Positions 37,625-48,169 of a DNA stretch of 64,000 nucleotides are shown piece by piece. Under the pieces are notes generated by a model. The model had not been told where the DNA came from. It searched no databases and saw nothing but the letters and a program-made list of their open reading frames with translations. The stretch is taken from the NCBI RefSeq assembly GCF_021556475.1, contig NZ_JAKGBZ010000002.1, positions 116,608 to 180,607 on the forward strand, in the 5' to 3' direction. The translations under genes and the position numbers were made by a program. The stretch is from Acidiphilium iwatense. GTDB lineage: Bacteria > Pseudomonadota > Alphaproteobacteria > Acetobacterales > Acetobacteraceae. Within the stretch, counting starts at the first letter, position 1, and each line of letters starts with the position of its first letter.

Positions 37625-38143
37625 TCAAGAGCCGAGCGGCAGGAGCACCATCGCGGCCGCCTGGGCGGCGATGCCCTCGCCGCGCCCGGTGAAGCCGAGG
37701 CGCTCGCTGGTGGTCGCCTTCACCGAAACCCGGTCGATCGGAATCCCCATCAGCTCCGCGAGACGCGCGCGCATTTCGGGGGCATGAGGGGTGATTTTCG
37801 GCCGCTCGCAGATGAGGGTGACGTCGGCGTTCGCGATCGCGCCGCCCTTATGCGCGACCAGCCCCGCCGCGTGGCGCAGGAATCGCGCGGAATCGGCGTC
37901 TTTCCAGGTCGCCTCGCCGGGTGGGAAATGCCGGCCGATATCGCCCTCGGCCATCGCGCCGTAGAGCGCGTCGCACAGGGCATGAATGCCGACATCGGCG
38001 TCCGAATGGCCGGCGAGCCCCTTGTCGTGCGGAATCTCGACGCCACACAGGATGAGCTTGCGGCCTTCCGCCAGCGCGTGAACGTCGAAGCCCGTGCCGA
38101 CCCGCGGCAGCGCGCCGGTGGCGATGAGCGATTTCAGGTCCAT
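37625..38143 (-). CDS. ispF: 2-C-methyl-D-erythritol 2,4-cyclodiphosphate synthase
   Basis: A 172-residue trimeric enzyme of the MEP isoprenoid pathway. Zinc ligands appear in GTGFDVHAL and [16 protein letters not shown]. The C-terminal [21 protein letters not shown] is diagnostic. GGAGA precedes the ATG. Many alphaproteobacteria carry a fused IspD-IspF here; this copy is IspF only, with no IspD gene next to it. Confidence 0.95.
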   Translation of the reverse strand: MDLKSLIATGALPRVGTGFDVHALAEGRKLILCGVEIPHDKGLAGHSDADVGIHALCDALYGAMAEGDIGRHFPPGEATWKDADSARFLRHAAGLVAHKGGAIANADVTLICERPKITPHAPEMRARLAELMGIPIDRVSVKATTSERLGFTGRGEGIAAQAAAMVLLPLGS

Positions 38144-38229
38144 GCGTGTCTCCGGTAATGCGCGTAATGCAGGCGGCTTTGGCGATTGAACGATTGCGCG
38201 TCAATGCCCGCGCCTGTAGTGCTTAAATC

Positions 38230-39279
38230 ATGAGCACGGACCAGCAATCCATCCCGCAACTCAAGCCGATCGTCCTGCGCGCGCCGCGCGGCGCCGTGAC
38301 CATCGACGTGCCGGTGATCCTCGCGCCGATGTCCGGCGTGACCGACCTGCCGTTCCGCCGGCTGGTCAGGCGCATGGGCGCGGGGCTGGTGGTTTCCGAG
38401 ATGATCGCGTCCTGGGCGATGATCCACGAAAACGCGGCAACGCTGCGCATGGCCGAAGTCGTGAGTGGCGGCGGGCCGTCCTCGGTGCAGCTCGCCGGCT
38501 GCGAACCCGAGGCGATGGCCGAGGCGGCGCGGCTCGCGGTCGATCGCGGCGCCGACCTGATCGACATCAATTTCGGCTGCCCGGTCAAGAAAGTGGCGGT
38601 CGGCCAGATGGCCGGCTCGGCGCTGATGCGCGACGAGATACAGGCCGCGCGCATCCTGACAGCGACGGTGCGCGCCGTCGATGTGCCGGTGACCTTGAAA
38701 ATGCGCATGGGCTGGGACCGCCAGAGCCTGAACGCGCCGCGCCTCGCGCAAATCGCCGAGGAGTCGGGCATCGCCATGGTCACGGTGCATGGCCGCACCC
38801 GCCAGCAATTTTACGAGGGCATCGCGGATTGGGATTTCATCGCGGACGTGAAGAACGCGGTTTCGATTCCGATCATCGCCAATGGCGACATCACCACCGA
38901 GGATCAGGCGGCGGAGGCGCTGGCGCGCTCCGGTGCGGATGGGGTGATGATCGGGCGCGGCGCCTATGGACGGCCGTGGTTCCCGGCCCAGGTCGGAAGC
39001 TACCTGACCACGGGGCGGCGTATTCCGGCGCCGGATCTCGCCACCCAGCACGGCATTCTGCTGGAACACTACCGCGCGATGCGCGCGCATTACGGCGAAC
39101 ACGCCGGGCTGCGGGTCGCCCGCAAGCATATCGGCTGGTATGCGCGCGGGCTGCCAGGTGCCGCGGAGTTCCGCGCCGCGGTCAACCGGCTGGACGAGGC
39201 CGAAGCCGTCGAATCGCTGATTGCCGGATTGTATGAGCGGGTCATGGCGCATCAAGCCCCGTTGCGGGAGGCGGCATGA
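38230..39279 (+). CDS. dusB: tRNA-dihydrouridine synthase DusB (NifR3)
   Basis: A 349-residue flavoenzyme that reduces uridines in tRNA. Motifs are LAPMSGVTDLPFRRLVRRMGAG, NFGCPVKKV with the catalytic Cys, the KMRMGW flavin-site Lys, and VHGRTRQQFYEG. It is the first gene of the nitrogen-regulation operon, as in most alphaproteobacteria. No clear ribosome-binding site precedes the ATG. Its stop overlaps ntrB by 4 bases. Confidence 0.95.
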   Translation: MSTDQQSIPQLKPIVLRAPRGAVTIDVPVILAPMSGVTDLPFRRLVRRMGAGLVVSEMIASWAMIHENAATLRMAEVVSGGGPSSVQLAGCEPEAMAEAARLAVDRGADLIDINFGCPVKKVAVGQMAGSALMRDEIQAARILTATVRAVDVPVTLKMRMGWDRQSLNAPRLAQIAEESGIAMVTVHGRTRQQFYEGIADWDFIADVKNAVSIPIIANGDITTEDQAAEALARSGADGVMIGRGAYGRPWFPAQVGSYLTTGRRIPAPDLATQHGILLEHYRAMRAHYGEHAGLRVARKHIGWYARGLPGAAEFRAAVNRLDEAEAVESLIAGLYERVMAHQAPLREAA

Positions 39280-40423
39280 GCGGCCTGCGCGGTGCATTTC
39301 GCCGCCGCGCACCGGCCATCGCCCGGCGATCCGAAGCGCCTGCCGAAGCCGGAAGGCTGCTCGACGCCCTGCCGCTCGCGGTGATCGAACTCGACGCCGA
39401 CGACCGTTTCCTGTTCGTCAATTACGCCGCGGAGGAATTGTTCGGCTCCTCGGCATCGTTTCTTTGCGGCAAGCCGCTGCACGACATCCTGCCCGCCGAT
39501 CATCCGATTTTCATGGTTCTCGACCGGGCGCGGCGCGACGGTGCGACGATCGCGGAGCATGACCTTGCGATCGAAAGCCACCGCCTCGCGCGGCGCGGCG
39601 TCTCGCTTCAGGCCGCTCCGATCGCCGAAGCGCCGGGGCATCTGGTGGTGACGCTGCAGGACAGTTCCGCCGCCCGTGCGCTCGACCAGCAGCTTTCCGC
39701 GCGCAATGCGGCGCGCAGCATCACCGGCATGGCGGCGGTGCTCGCCCACGAGGTGAAAAACCCGCTCTCGGGCATTCGCGGCGCCGCGCAACTGCTGGAG
39801 ACCAACGCCGCCGCCGAGGACCGCGAACTCGCCGTGCTGATTCGCGACGAGGTCGACCGCATCCGCAACCTGGTCGAACGGATGGAAATGTTCGGCGACA
39901 AGAAGCTCGATCTGCACGCGGTGAACATCCATCGCGTGCTCGAGCATGTCCGCAAACTCGCGCAGCAGGGATTCGCCGCGCGCATCCGTTTCGTCGAAAC
40001 CTACGATCCCTCGCTGCCGCCGGTGCTCGGCAATCGCGACCAGCTCGTTCAGCTCCTGCTCAACCTGATCAAGAACGCCGCCGAGGCGGTCTCCGAAACC
40101 GAACGGCAGGACGGCGAGATTCAACTCCTTACGGGATTTCAGCATGGCGTGCGGCTGGCGGCCTCGCCGGCACGGAGCCAGCCGAACCTGCCGATTTTCA
40201 TTGCGGTGCGCGACAACGGCGCGGGCATCCCCGAGGATATCAGGCGTCATTTGTTCGAACCCTTCGTCAGCACCAAGGCGGCGGGCAGCGGGCTCGGTCT
40301 CGCGTTGGTCGCCAAAATCGTCGCCGATCATGGAGGATTGATCAACGTGGACAGCCGGCCCGGCCGTACCGAATTTCGTATCCATCTGCCGCCCTTCGAG
40401 GATCAGACGGAGAGTGACCGCGC

Positions 40424-40427
<4 letters not shown>
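39276..40427 (+). CDS. ntrB: NtrB (GlnL), nitrogen regulation sensor kinase/phosphatase
   Basis: A 383-residue soluble sensor with an N-terminal PAS domain ([29 protein letters not shown]), phosphoacceptor His158 in [14 protein letters not shown], and an HATPase domain ([28 protein letters not shown]). It phosphorylates NtrC under nitrogen limitation, under PII control. It overlaps both neighbours by 4 bases. Confidence 0.96.
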
Positions 40428-41887
<1,460 letters not shown>

Positions 41888-41899
41888 AGGAATCGTCGT

Positions 41900-44125
41900 T
41901 TGGACCGGATGACCCAAGAGCTGAACAATCCAGTGCAGTCGCCGATCCGGGCGGGATTGCTGGACGTTCTGCTCGGCCGCGTCTCCACGCTGGTTCTCGC
42001 GGCCCTGGCCTTGCTGCTCGGCATCGGCAGCTTCGCCTATCTCGCGGGCGGCATCAAACTCGAACTCCATTCGGGCTCGGCATTCGGACTGGCGATCGGC
42101 GATATCGCGATCCTGCTCCTGCTCATCACGGTGCTGGTGGCGCGGGTCACCCGCGTGGTGATGGAAAGCCGGCGCGGCGCGGCGGGCGCGCGGCTGCATG
42201 TGCGCCTCGTGCTGCTGTTCGGCGGGGTCGCCGCGATACCGGCGATCCTGGTCGCGATTTTCGCCGCCGTGTTCTTCAATCTCGGCATCCAGGCCTGGTT
42301 CAATCAGCGGGTGCGCACAGCACTCGCGGAAAGCCAGCAGGTCGCGGTGGGCTATCTCGACGCGAAGAAGAACAGCATCCGGCTCGACGCGCTGGCGATC
42401 GCCAACGATCTCAATCAGAACGGGCCGATTTTCTACGGCGACCCCCAGAATTTCTTCAACCAGGGGTTTCTCAATCTGCTGGTCGCGCAGACCGCGCTTC
42501 ACGGGCTGACCCAGTCGGCGATTTTCGAGCCCCTGACCAACAAGGTGGTGGCCTCCGCCGGATTATTCGCGGGAGCGGGCGTAACGTTGCCGCCGGAAGA
42601 CAAGATCGCGGATGCCGAGAAACATCAGGTCGCGGTGTGGAGCGCGCCGAACTCGACCCTGGAGCGCGCGGTGGTGCAGCTCGACGCCACGCCGACCCTG
42701 ATGCTGATGGTCGAACGGCCGATCGATCCCTCGATTCTCGCCCATGTCGACCGCACCCGCCAGGCGCTCGCCGAATATAACCGGCTGGAGCATCACCGCG
42801 CGCAGTTCGAGGTGTTTTTCGCGCTGATTTTCGCAACCGTCGCCCTTCTGGTGCTGTCCGGCGCATCGCTGATCGGGCTGGTGTTCGCCAACCAGATCGC
42901 CCGTCCGATCAGCTATCTGATCGAGGCGGCGGAGCGGGTACGGGGCGGCGATTACCTGGTGCGGGTACCGGAAGGCGACAGTGGCGACGATGTCGCCGGA
43001 TTGTCGCGCGCCTTCAACCGCATGACCGGGCAGATCGCCGAGCAGCGCACCGAGCTGATGAGCGCCTACGGCCAGCTCGACGAACGGCGTCGCTTCACCG
43101 AAACCGTGCTTGCCGGGGTTTCGGCAGGGGTCATCGGACTCGACCTCAAGGGGCGGATCGAACTGCCCAACCGCACCGCCTCGATCCTGCTCAACCTCGA
43201 TCTGCTCGCCCATCTCGGCAAGCGACTGGTCGATCTGTTGCCGGACTTCGCACCCTTGGTCGAGCAGGCACAGAACCACCCGGAAAAACCCGCGACCGGC
43301 GAAATCGAACATGGCACGGCCAACGCGAAACGCGTGTTCCTGGTGCGCATCGGGGCCGATCTGAAGGGCGAACGGGCTACCGGCTTCGTCGTGACGTTCG
43401 ACGACATCACCGAACTGCAATCGGCGCAACGCAAGGCCGCCTGGGCCGATGTGGCGCGGCGCATCGCCCACGAGATCAAGAACCCGCTCACCCCGATTCA
43501 GCTTTCCGCCGAGCGGATGAAGCGGCGCTTCGCCCGCGAAATCACCACCGATCGCGAAAGTTTCACCCAGTGCGCCGACACCATCGTCCGCCATGTCGGC
43601 GATATTGGCCGCATGGTGGACGAGTTCTCCGCCTTCGCGCGGATGCCTCAGCCGATCATCAAATCCGAGGATCTGGGACGCATCGCGCGCGAGGCGGTGA
43701 TTTTGCAGCGCAGCGCGCATCCGGGCATCGACTGGCGGGTGGAATGCCCCGATCCGGCGCCGCGCGCGCCCTGCGACGCAAGGCTGATCGGTCAGGCCCT
43801 GACCAATCTGCTGCAGAACGCCGCCGATTCGATCGGGATGCGCCCTGGCGACCCAGGCGGACATGTAACGCTCCAGATCACCAGCAACGGCGGGACGCGG
43901 CGTATCGCGGTGATCGACGATGGCATCGGCCTGCCGGACCATGATCGCGCCCGGCTGGTGGAGCCCTATATAACCCATAAATCGAAAGGCACCGGGCTTG
44001 GGCTCGCCATCGTGCGCAAGATCATGGAAGATCACCATGGTGGACTTGAACTGACCGATCGCGAGGACGGACCGGGCGCGATCGTGACGCTGACCTTGCC
44101 GAGCGAACAGGAGAACGATGTCTGA
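41900..44125 (+). CDS. ntrY: NtrY, membrane-bound sensor kinase
   Basis: A 741-residue histidine kinase with several N-terminal membrane helices, an extracytoplasmic region, a HAMP segment (IARPISYLIEAAERVRGGDY), a PAS domain and the kinase core (RRIAHEIKNPLTPIQLSAER, then GTGLGLAIVRKI). The TTG at 41900 is preceded by AAGGAA seven bases upstream; the ATG at 41909 is less well spaced. It pairs with NtrX. It overlaps ntrX by 8 bases. Confidence 0.95.
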   Translation: MDRMTQELNNPVQSPIRAGLLDVLLGRVSTLVLAALALLLGIGSFAYLAGGIKLELHSGSAFGLAIGDIAILLLLITVLVARVTRVVMESRRGAAGARLHVRLVLLFGGVAAIPAILVAIFAAVFFNLGIQAWFNQRVRTALAESQQVAVGYLDAKKNSIRLDALAIANDLNQNGPIFYGDPQNFFNQGFLNLLVAQTALHGLTQSAIFEPLTNKVVASAGLFAGAGVTLPPEDKIADAEKHQVAVWSAPNSTLERAVVQLDATPTLMLMVERPIDPSILAHVDRTRQALAEYNRLEHHRAQFEVFFALIFATVALLVLSGASLIGLVFANQIARPISYLIEAAERVRGGDYLVRVPEGDSGDDVAGLSRAFNRMTGQIAEQRTELMSAYGQLDERRRFTETVLAGVSAGVIGLDLKGRIELPNRTASILLNLDLLAHLGKRLVDLLPDFAPLVEQAQNHPEKPATGEIEHGTANAKRVFLVRIGADLKGERATGFVVTFDDITELQSAQRKAAWADVARRIAHEIKNPLTPIQLSAERMKRRFAREITTDRESFTQCADTIVRHVGDIGRMVDEFSAFARMPQPIIKSEDLGRIAREAVILQRSAHPGIDWRVECPDPAPRAPCDARLIGQALTNLLQNAADSIGMRPGDPGGHVTLQITSNGGTRRIAVIDDGIGLPDHDRARLVEPYITHKSKGTGLGLAIVRKIMEDHHGGLELTDREDGPGAIVTLTLPSEQENDV

Positions 44126-45515
44126 GATCCTGATAGTCGACGACGAGCCGGATATCCGGCTGCTGATCGAAGCGATCCTGCGGGACGAAGGGTATACGAC
44201 GCGCAACGTCGGATCGTCCGACGAGGCGATCGCCGCGTTCCGCGACCGCCGGCCTTCGCTCGTCGTGCTCGACGTGTGGCTGCAGAACTCGCCGCTCGAC
44301 GGGCTCGGCATTCTCGACGTGATGAAGGCCGAAGCGCCGGATATGCCGGTGGTGATGATCTCCGGTCACGGCACGATCGAGATGGCGGTGAACGCGATCC
44401 AGCACGGCGCCTATGATTTCATCGAGAAGCCGTTCAAGTCCGACCGCCTGCTGCTGATCGTCCAGCGCGCGCTGGAAGCGGCAAGGCTCGCCGCCGAGAA
44501 CGCCGAACTGCGCCTGCGCATCGGCGCCGATTCCAGCCTGACCGGTTCCAGCGCCGCGATTCACGCGCTGCGCCACGCCATCGAGAAGGTGGCACCCACC
44601 GGCTCGCGGGTGCTGCTCTCCGGTGCGGCCGGCGCGGGCAAGGAAGTCGTCGCGCGGATGATCCACGCGCAATCCAAGCGCGCCGACAACCCGTTCATGG
44701 TGCTGAACTGCGCGATTCTGGCGCCCGAGCGCGTCGAGGTGGAATTGTTCGGCACCGAGGCGGGCGCCGATGCGGGCGCGCAGCCGCGCCGCGCGGGCAT
44801 ATTGGAGCGCGCCAATGGCGGCACCCTGCTGCTCGACGAGATCGCCGACATGCCGCTGGAAACCCAGGGCAAGATCGTGCGCGTGCTGCAGGATCAGAGT
44901 TTCGAGCGCATCGGCGGCAGCCATCGCGTCAAGGTGGATCTGCGGATCATCGCGAGTTCGGCGCGCGACCTTCAAGCCGCGATCGCAAACGGAAAATTCC
45001 GCCAGGATCTGTATTACCGGCTCGCCGTGGTGCCGCTGCGGGTGCCCAGCCTGCGCGAACGGCGCGAGGATATCCCCGAACTCGCGGCGCATTTCCTCAA
45101 GCGCGCCGCCGATACCTCCGGCCTGCCGCCGCGCGTGCTGTCGTCCGAGGCGCTGGCCGCGCTTCAGGTGCATGACTGGCCCGGCAACGTGCGCCAGTTG
45201 CGCAACGTGATGGACTGGCTGATGATCATGCATCCGGGCGAGGCTGGCGAGCCGTTCCGTGCGGAGCATCTGCCGGTCGAGATCGGCGCCCACGCGCCCC
45301 GCGCCCTGGCGATCGACCCGCTGGCCGACATCATGGCCTTGCCGTTGCGCGAGGCGCGCGACGTGTTCGAAACACAATATTTGCAGGCGCAATTACTGCG
45401 TTTCGGCGGCAATATCAGCCGCACCGCGAATTTCGTCGGCATGGAGCGCAGCGCGCTGCACCGCAAGCTCAAGCAGTTGGGCATCGGCGCCGAGGATCGG
45501 GTGGGGAATGCTTGA
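44118..45515 (+). CDS. ntrX: NtrX, response regulator
   Basis: A 465-residue NtrC-family regulator. The receiver has the phospho-acceptor Asp52 in VVLDVWLQNSPLDG. The AAA+ domain has Walker A LLSGAAGAGKEVVAR and Walker B TLLLDEIADM. The GAFTGA loop that contacts sigma-54 is missing (ELFGTEAGADAGAQPRR), as in other alphaproteobacterial NtrX proteins. The Fis-type DNA-binding end is [19 protein letters not shown]. Its 3' end (45352-45507) is duplicated at 45927. The stop overlaps a VOC gene by 8 bases. Confidence 0.95.
   Translation: MSEILIVDDEPDIRLLIEAILRDEGYTTRNVGSSDEAIAAFRDRRPSLVVLDVWLQNSPLDGLGILDVMKAEAPDMPVVMISGHGTIEMAVNAIQHGAYDFIEKPFKSDRLLLIVQRALEAARLAAENAELRLRIGADSSLTGSSAAIHALRHAIEKVAPTGSRVLLSGAAGAGKEVVARMIHAQSKRADNPFMVLNCAILAPERVEVELFGTEAGADAGAQPRRAGILERANGGTLLLDEIADMPLETQGKIVRVLQDQSFERIGGSHRVKVDLRIIASSARDLQAAIANGKFRQDLYYRLAVVPLRVPSLRERREDIPELAAHFLKRAADTSGLPPRVLSSEALAALQVHDWPGNVRQLRNVMDWLMIMHPGEAGEPFRAEHLPVEIGAHAPRALAIDPLADIMALPLREARDVFETQYLQAQLLRFGGNISRTANFVGMERSALHRKLKQLGIGAEDRVGNA
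45352..45507 (+). repeat. ntrX 3'-end repeat, copy A (inside ntrX)
   Basis: The first 130 bases are identical to 45927-46056; the remaining bases differ at a handful of positions clustered at the 3' edge. The copy offset is exactly 575 bases. Confidence 0.92.
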
Positions 45516-45876
45516 TCATGTAACGATCGGCGTCAGCGACATGGATCGCTCAACAGCATTCTATGACGCCGCCCTGAAAATCGTCGGCATTGAGCGTCTT
45601 TATGCCGAAAGAGACGAATTTGCCGGCTATGGCGCCGATGGAAAGGCGTTCTTCTGGATCGACCTCAAGACGGAAACGATCACGGGTGTCCACGTGGCGT
45701 TCATGGTCGTGGACCGCGCGAGTGTTGATCGATTTCATGCGACAGCACTCGAAGCAGGAGGCCGCGACAACGGCAAACCCGGCCTGCGCCGGCATTATCA
45801 CCCGCATTATTATGGGGCTTTCGTTCTCGACCCGGATGGTCACAATATCGAAGCGGTCTGCCATCGTTCGGCATGA
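45508..45876 (+). CDS. VOC-family (glyoxalase/dioxygenase fold) protein
   Basis: A 122-residue vicinal-oxygen-chelate protein with the paired beta-alpha-beta-beta-beta modules. [23 protein letters not shown] supplies the first metal His, and [18 protein letters not shown] the terminal Glu. It overlaps the ntrX stop by 8 bases and lies between the two copies of the ntrX 3' end, so it probably arrived with the duplication. Function unknown; detoxification or resistance is only a family-level possibility. Confidence 0.88.
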   Translation: MLDHVTIGVSDMDRSTAFYDAALKIVGIERLYAERDEFAGYGADGKAFFWIDLKTETITGVHVAFMVVDRASVDRFHATALEAGGRDNGKPGLRRHYHPHYYGAFVLDPDGHNIEAVCHRSA

Positions 45877-45926
45877 TCGAGGTAAACACAATGCTCCCTT
45901 ACCGACGCGGCACCGCCGTGCGCGCC

Positions 45927-46090
45927 AGGCGCGCGACGTGTTCGAAACACAATATTTGCAGGCGCAATTACTGCGTTTCGGCGGCAATATCAGCCGCACC
46001 GCGAATTTCGTCGGCATGGAGCGCAGCGCGCTGCACCGCAAGCTCAAGCAGTTGGGGATCGGTGCGGAGGATCGGGTAGGGAGTGGGTGA
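45927..46090 (+). pseudogene. Truncated second copy of the ntrX 3' end
   Basis: This segment encodes the last 50 or so residues of NtrX ([18 protein letters not shown], then a Fis-type helix-turn-helix) in an open frame ending [11 protein letters not shown] and a stop. It lacks an upstream ntrX body or start. The 3'-terminal bases differ from the intact gene, giving an alternative C-terminus. From 46091 to 46232 no gene is visible. Confidence 0.85.
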
Positions 46091-46232
46091 TTCGATGAGC
46101 GGAACGCAAGGTTTGTAACGGGTCGGCTTGAATGTCGGAGATGTATGGGGGATGTTCGTACCATGGGTATGCAACCGATAAATGCTTGTTTCCTTGCCCC
46201 CCTTGTGGTGCATTTTTTTGTTAATTATGAAC

Positions 46233-47171
46233 CTAACTGTGGTCAGCTTTCGAATTAGACAATGTTAGTTTCGGCTCTAATTCATGGATCGCCACGCCTG
46301 CTGTCTTGATCGTTGTTAAGTACACTGCTCCGATACTTGCAATAATGACTGCCAGAATCCCGGAGATCTGTCGGATCGATAGCATCTGACCGAGAATCAG
46401 AAATCCGAAGACAGCCCCAATCGCCGGCTCCAGGCTCATCAGGATACTGAACGCGCCCATGTCCATTCGCCGCAACGCCATCATCTCGAACGAGAAGGGG
46501 ATCAGCGGCATCAGTAAAGCCAGCCCCGCGGCAGCCGGAAGCTGCCCAAGCGACAGCTCGGACGGCTCGATGGCAAACGCTAACGGCAAGGCTATCAGCG
46601 CCGCCACAACGAGCGACAGGCAGAGCCCCTCTTGCTCCGAAAAGAGCCGGCCGACATGCCGGGTCAGCACGATATAGGCGCCCCAACCAAACCCGGCGCC
46701 GAGCGCGAACAGCATACCGGTCGGGTCGAGCAGCCAACCCTTATCGCCATAAGTTATTGCCAGGACCCCGACCGCCGCGAGTAGTGGCAGCGCAAGCCTC
46801 GACCAGCCTTTGAGCGCAGTCGCGGCGACGGCCAGTGGACCGAGAAAGTCGATGGTTGTCGCCGGGCCGAGCGGGATGCGGATCACGGCCTCGAAATAGG
46901 TCAAAGTCATCCATGCCATGGTAACACCAAGTGCGATGGTGCCGATCCATTGCCGCCGATCGAAGCGGAAGATTTTCGGCTGGGCCAGCATGAGCATGAC
47001 GACGGCGGCGCAGGCCAATCGCATGGCCGTGATACCGAACGAGCCGTGCGTAATCATCACCGGCACTGCGATGGCGGCGCCGAACTGAACGCTGAGCATC
47101 GAGCCTAAAGCGAGTCCCGAGCCTGTCAGTCGGTTCGATTGTCTGCGTAGCTGAAACGCCATCATCTTCAC
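46233..47171 (-). CDS. EamA-family (RhtA-like) transporter
   Basis: A 312-residue ten-helix drug/metabolite transporter protein with two EamA repeats. It resembles RhtA-type amino-acid exporters (for example EAVIRIPLGPATTIDFLGPL and SLEPAIGAVFGFLILGQ). It is divergent from a LysR regulator 82 bases away, which probably controls it. Base composition in and around it is lower in GC than the flanking housekeeping genes, hinting at transfer. The exported substrate is unknown. Confidence 0.9.
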   Translation of the reverse strand: MKMMAFQLRRQSNRLTGSGLALGSMLSVQFGAAIAVPVMITHGSFGITAMRLACAAVVMLMLAQPKIFRFDRRQWIGTIALGVTMAWMTLTYFEAVIRIPLGPATTIDFLGPLAVAATALKGWSRLALPLLAAVGVLAITYGDKGWLLDPTGMLFALGAGFGWGAYIVLTRHVGRLFSEQEGLCLSLVVAALIALPLAFAIEPSELSLGQLPAAAGLALLMPLIPFSFEMMALRRMDMGAFSILMSLEPAIGAVFGFLILGQMLSIRQISGILAVIIASIGAVYLTTIKTAGVAIHELEPKLTLSNSKADHS

Positions 47172-47240
47172 CCCTGAGGAAGTGGTGAGGCATATCAGAT
47201 GATGCGTCCAAAAGGATCTGGCTAAAATTTACTGCCTCCT

Positions 47241-47255
47241 ATAAGTTTTCATTAT
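47241..47255. promoter_or_regulatory. Possible LysR-type binding site
   Basis: ATAA, seven bases, TTAT forms the T-N11-A pattern of LysR-type regulators. It overlaps the start codon of the LysR gene at 47254, consistent with autorepression and control of the divergent exporter gene. Confidence 0.35.
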
Positions 47256-48102
47256 GGCCATAGACCTCGATACCGGATTGCTCAGGAATTTCCTCGTCTG
47301 TACGCGCCTCGGCAGTATCAGCCGTGCCGCACATGCGCTCGGGCGCACTCAACCGGCACTAAGCCAGCAACTTCGCCGGTTGGAAGATATTGTCGGCGAG
47401 GCACTTCTTCAGCGCGCGGCGACGGGTGTTTCGCTGACTGCGGCAGGTGCCGCATTGCTCCCCTACGCCGAGCGGATACTCGCACTTTCAGGTGAAGCCT
47501 TGGCCGGCGTTCCGCGCGCCAAACTTTCGGGACGGTGCAGCGTCGGCATCCTGGAGGATTTCACGGGAACGTCTCTGCCGGCGGCGTTCGCCGATTTCGG
47601 ACGCCTGCACCCAGACACGACGCTGGAATTGGTCGCATTGCTCGGCTCGGAGACGCGGACAGCGCTCGATAGTGGCCGAATCCAGCTTGCCCTGTGTGAT
47701 GCCGAATTCCTCGAACGCCCGCCGCGCTGGAGCGTTCGCGTTCCGTTGCTTTGGGCGGCGGCGGAAAATTTCGACGCGACGATCGACCCTCTGCCATTGG
47801 TCATGTTCTCCGAGCCGTGCCGATGGCGTAGCCTTGCTTTCTCGGCTCTGAGCGTAGCAGGGCGATGTTGGCGGATTGCTTTTGAGAGCGGCAGCCTCAC
47901 CGCCATCCATGCCGCCGTGCGCGCGGGCCTGGGCGTCACCACACTGCTGCCGACGGCCATGGCACAAGGCGTCGTCAGTGCGCCCGTTTCCCAGTCTCTC
48001 CCGGCGCTAACCGATATTGAAATCGGGTTGGCACGCCGGCCGGAAAGTGAAGGGGACGTTCTTACGAACGCTGTCGAGGGCATGCTGAAGCAGCTTGCGT
48101 AA
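47254..48102 (+). CDS. LysR-family transcriptional regulator
   Basis: A 282-residue LysR-type regulator with an N-terminal winged helix (LLRNFLVCTRLGSISRAAHALG, then RTQPALSQQLRRLEDIVGEALLQR) and a substrate-binding domain. It diverges from the EamA exporter gene. No ribosome-binding site is seen before the ATG. Likely regulator of the neighbour, responding to the exported compound; this is inference from arrangement. Confidence 0.92.
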   Translation: MAIDLDTGLLRNFLVCTRLGSISRAAHALGRTQPALSQQLRRLEDIVGEALLQRAATGVSLTAAGAALLPYAERILALSGEALAGVPRAKLSGRCSVGILEDFTGTSLPAAFADFGRLHPDTTLELVALLGSETRTALDSGRIQLALCDAEFLERPPRWSVRVPLLWAAAENFDATIDPLPLVMFSEPCRWRSLAFSALSVAGRCWRIAFESGSLTAIHAAVRAGLGVTTLLPTAMAQGVVSAPVSQSLPALTDIEIGLARRPESEGDVLTNAVEGMLKQLA

Positions 48103-48169
48103 CCCGGCGTGACCTTAAATTCTTGATTTTTGCTCGGTGGCAACATCCCGCTTGGATTGAAAGCCGGCG

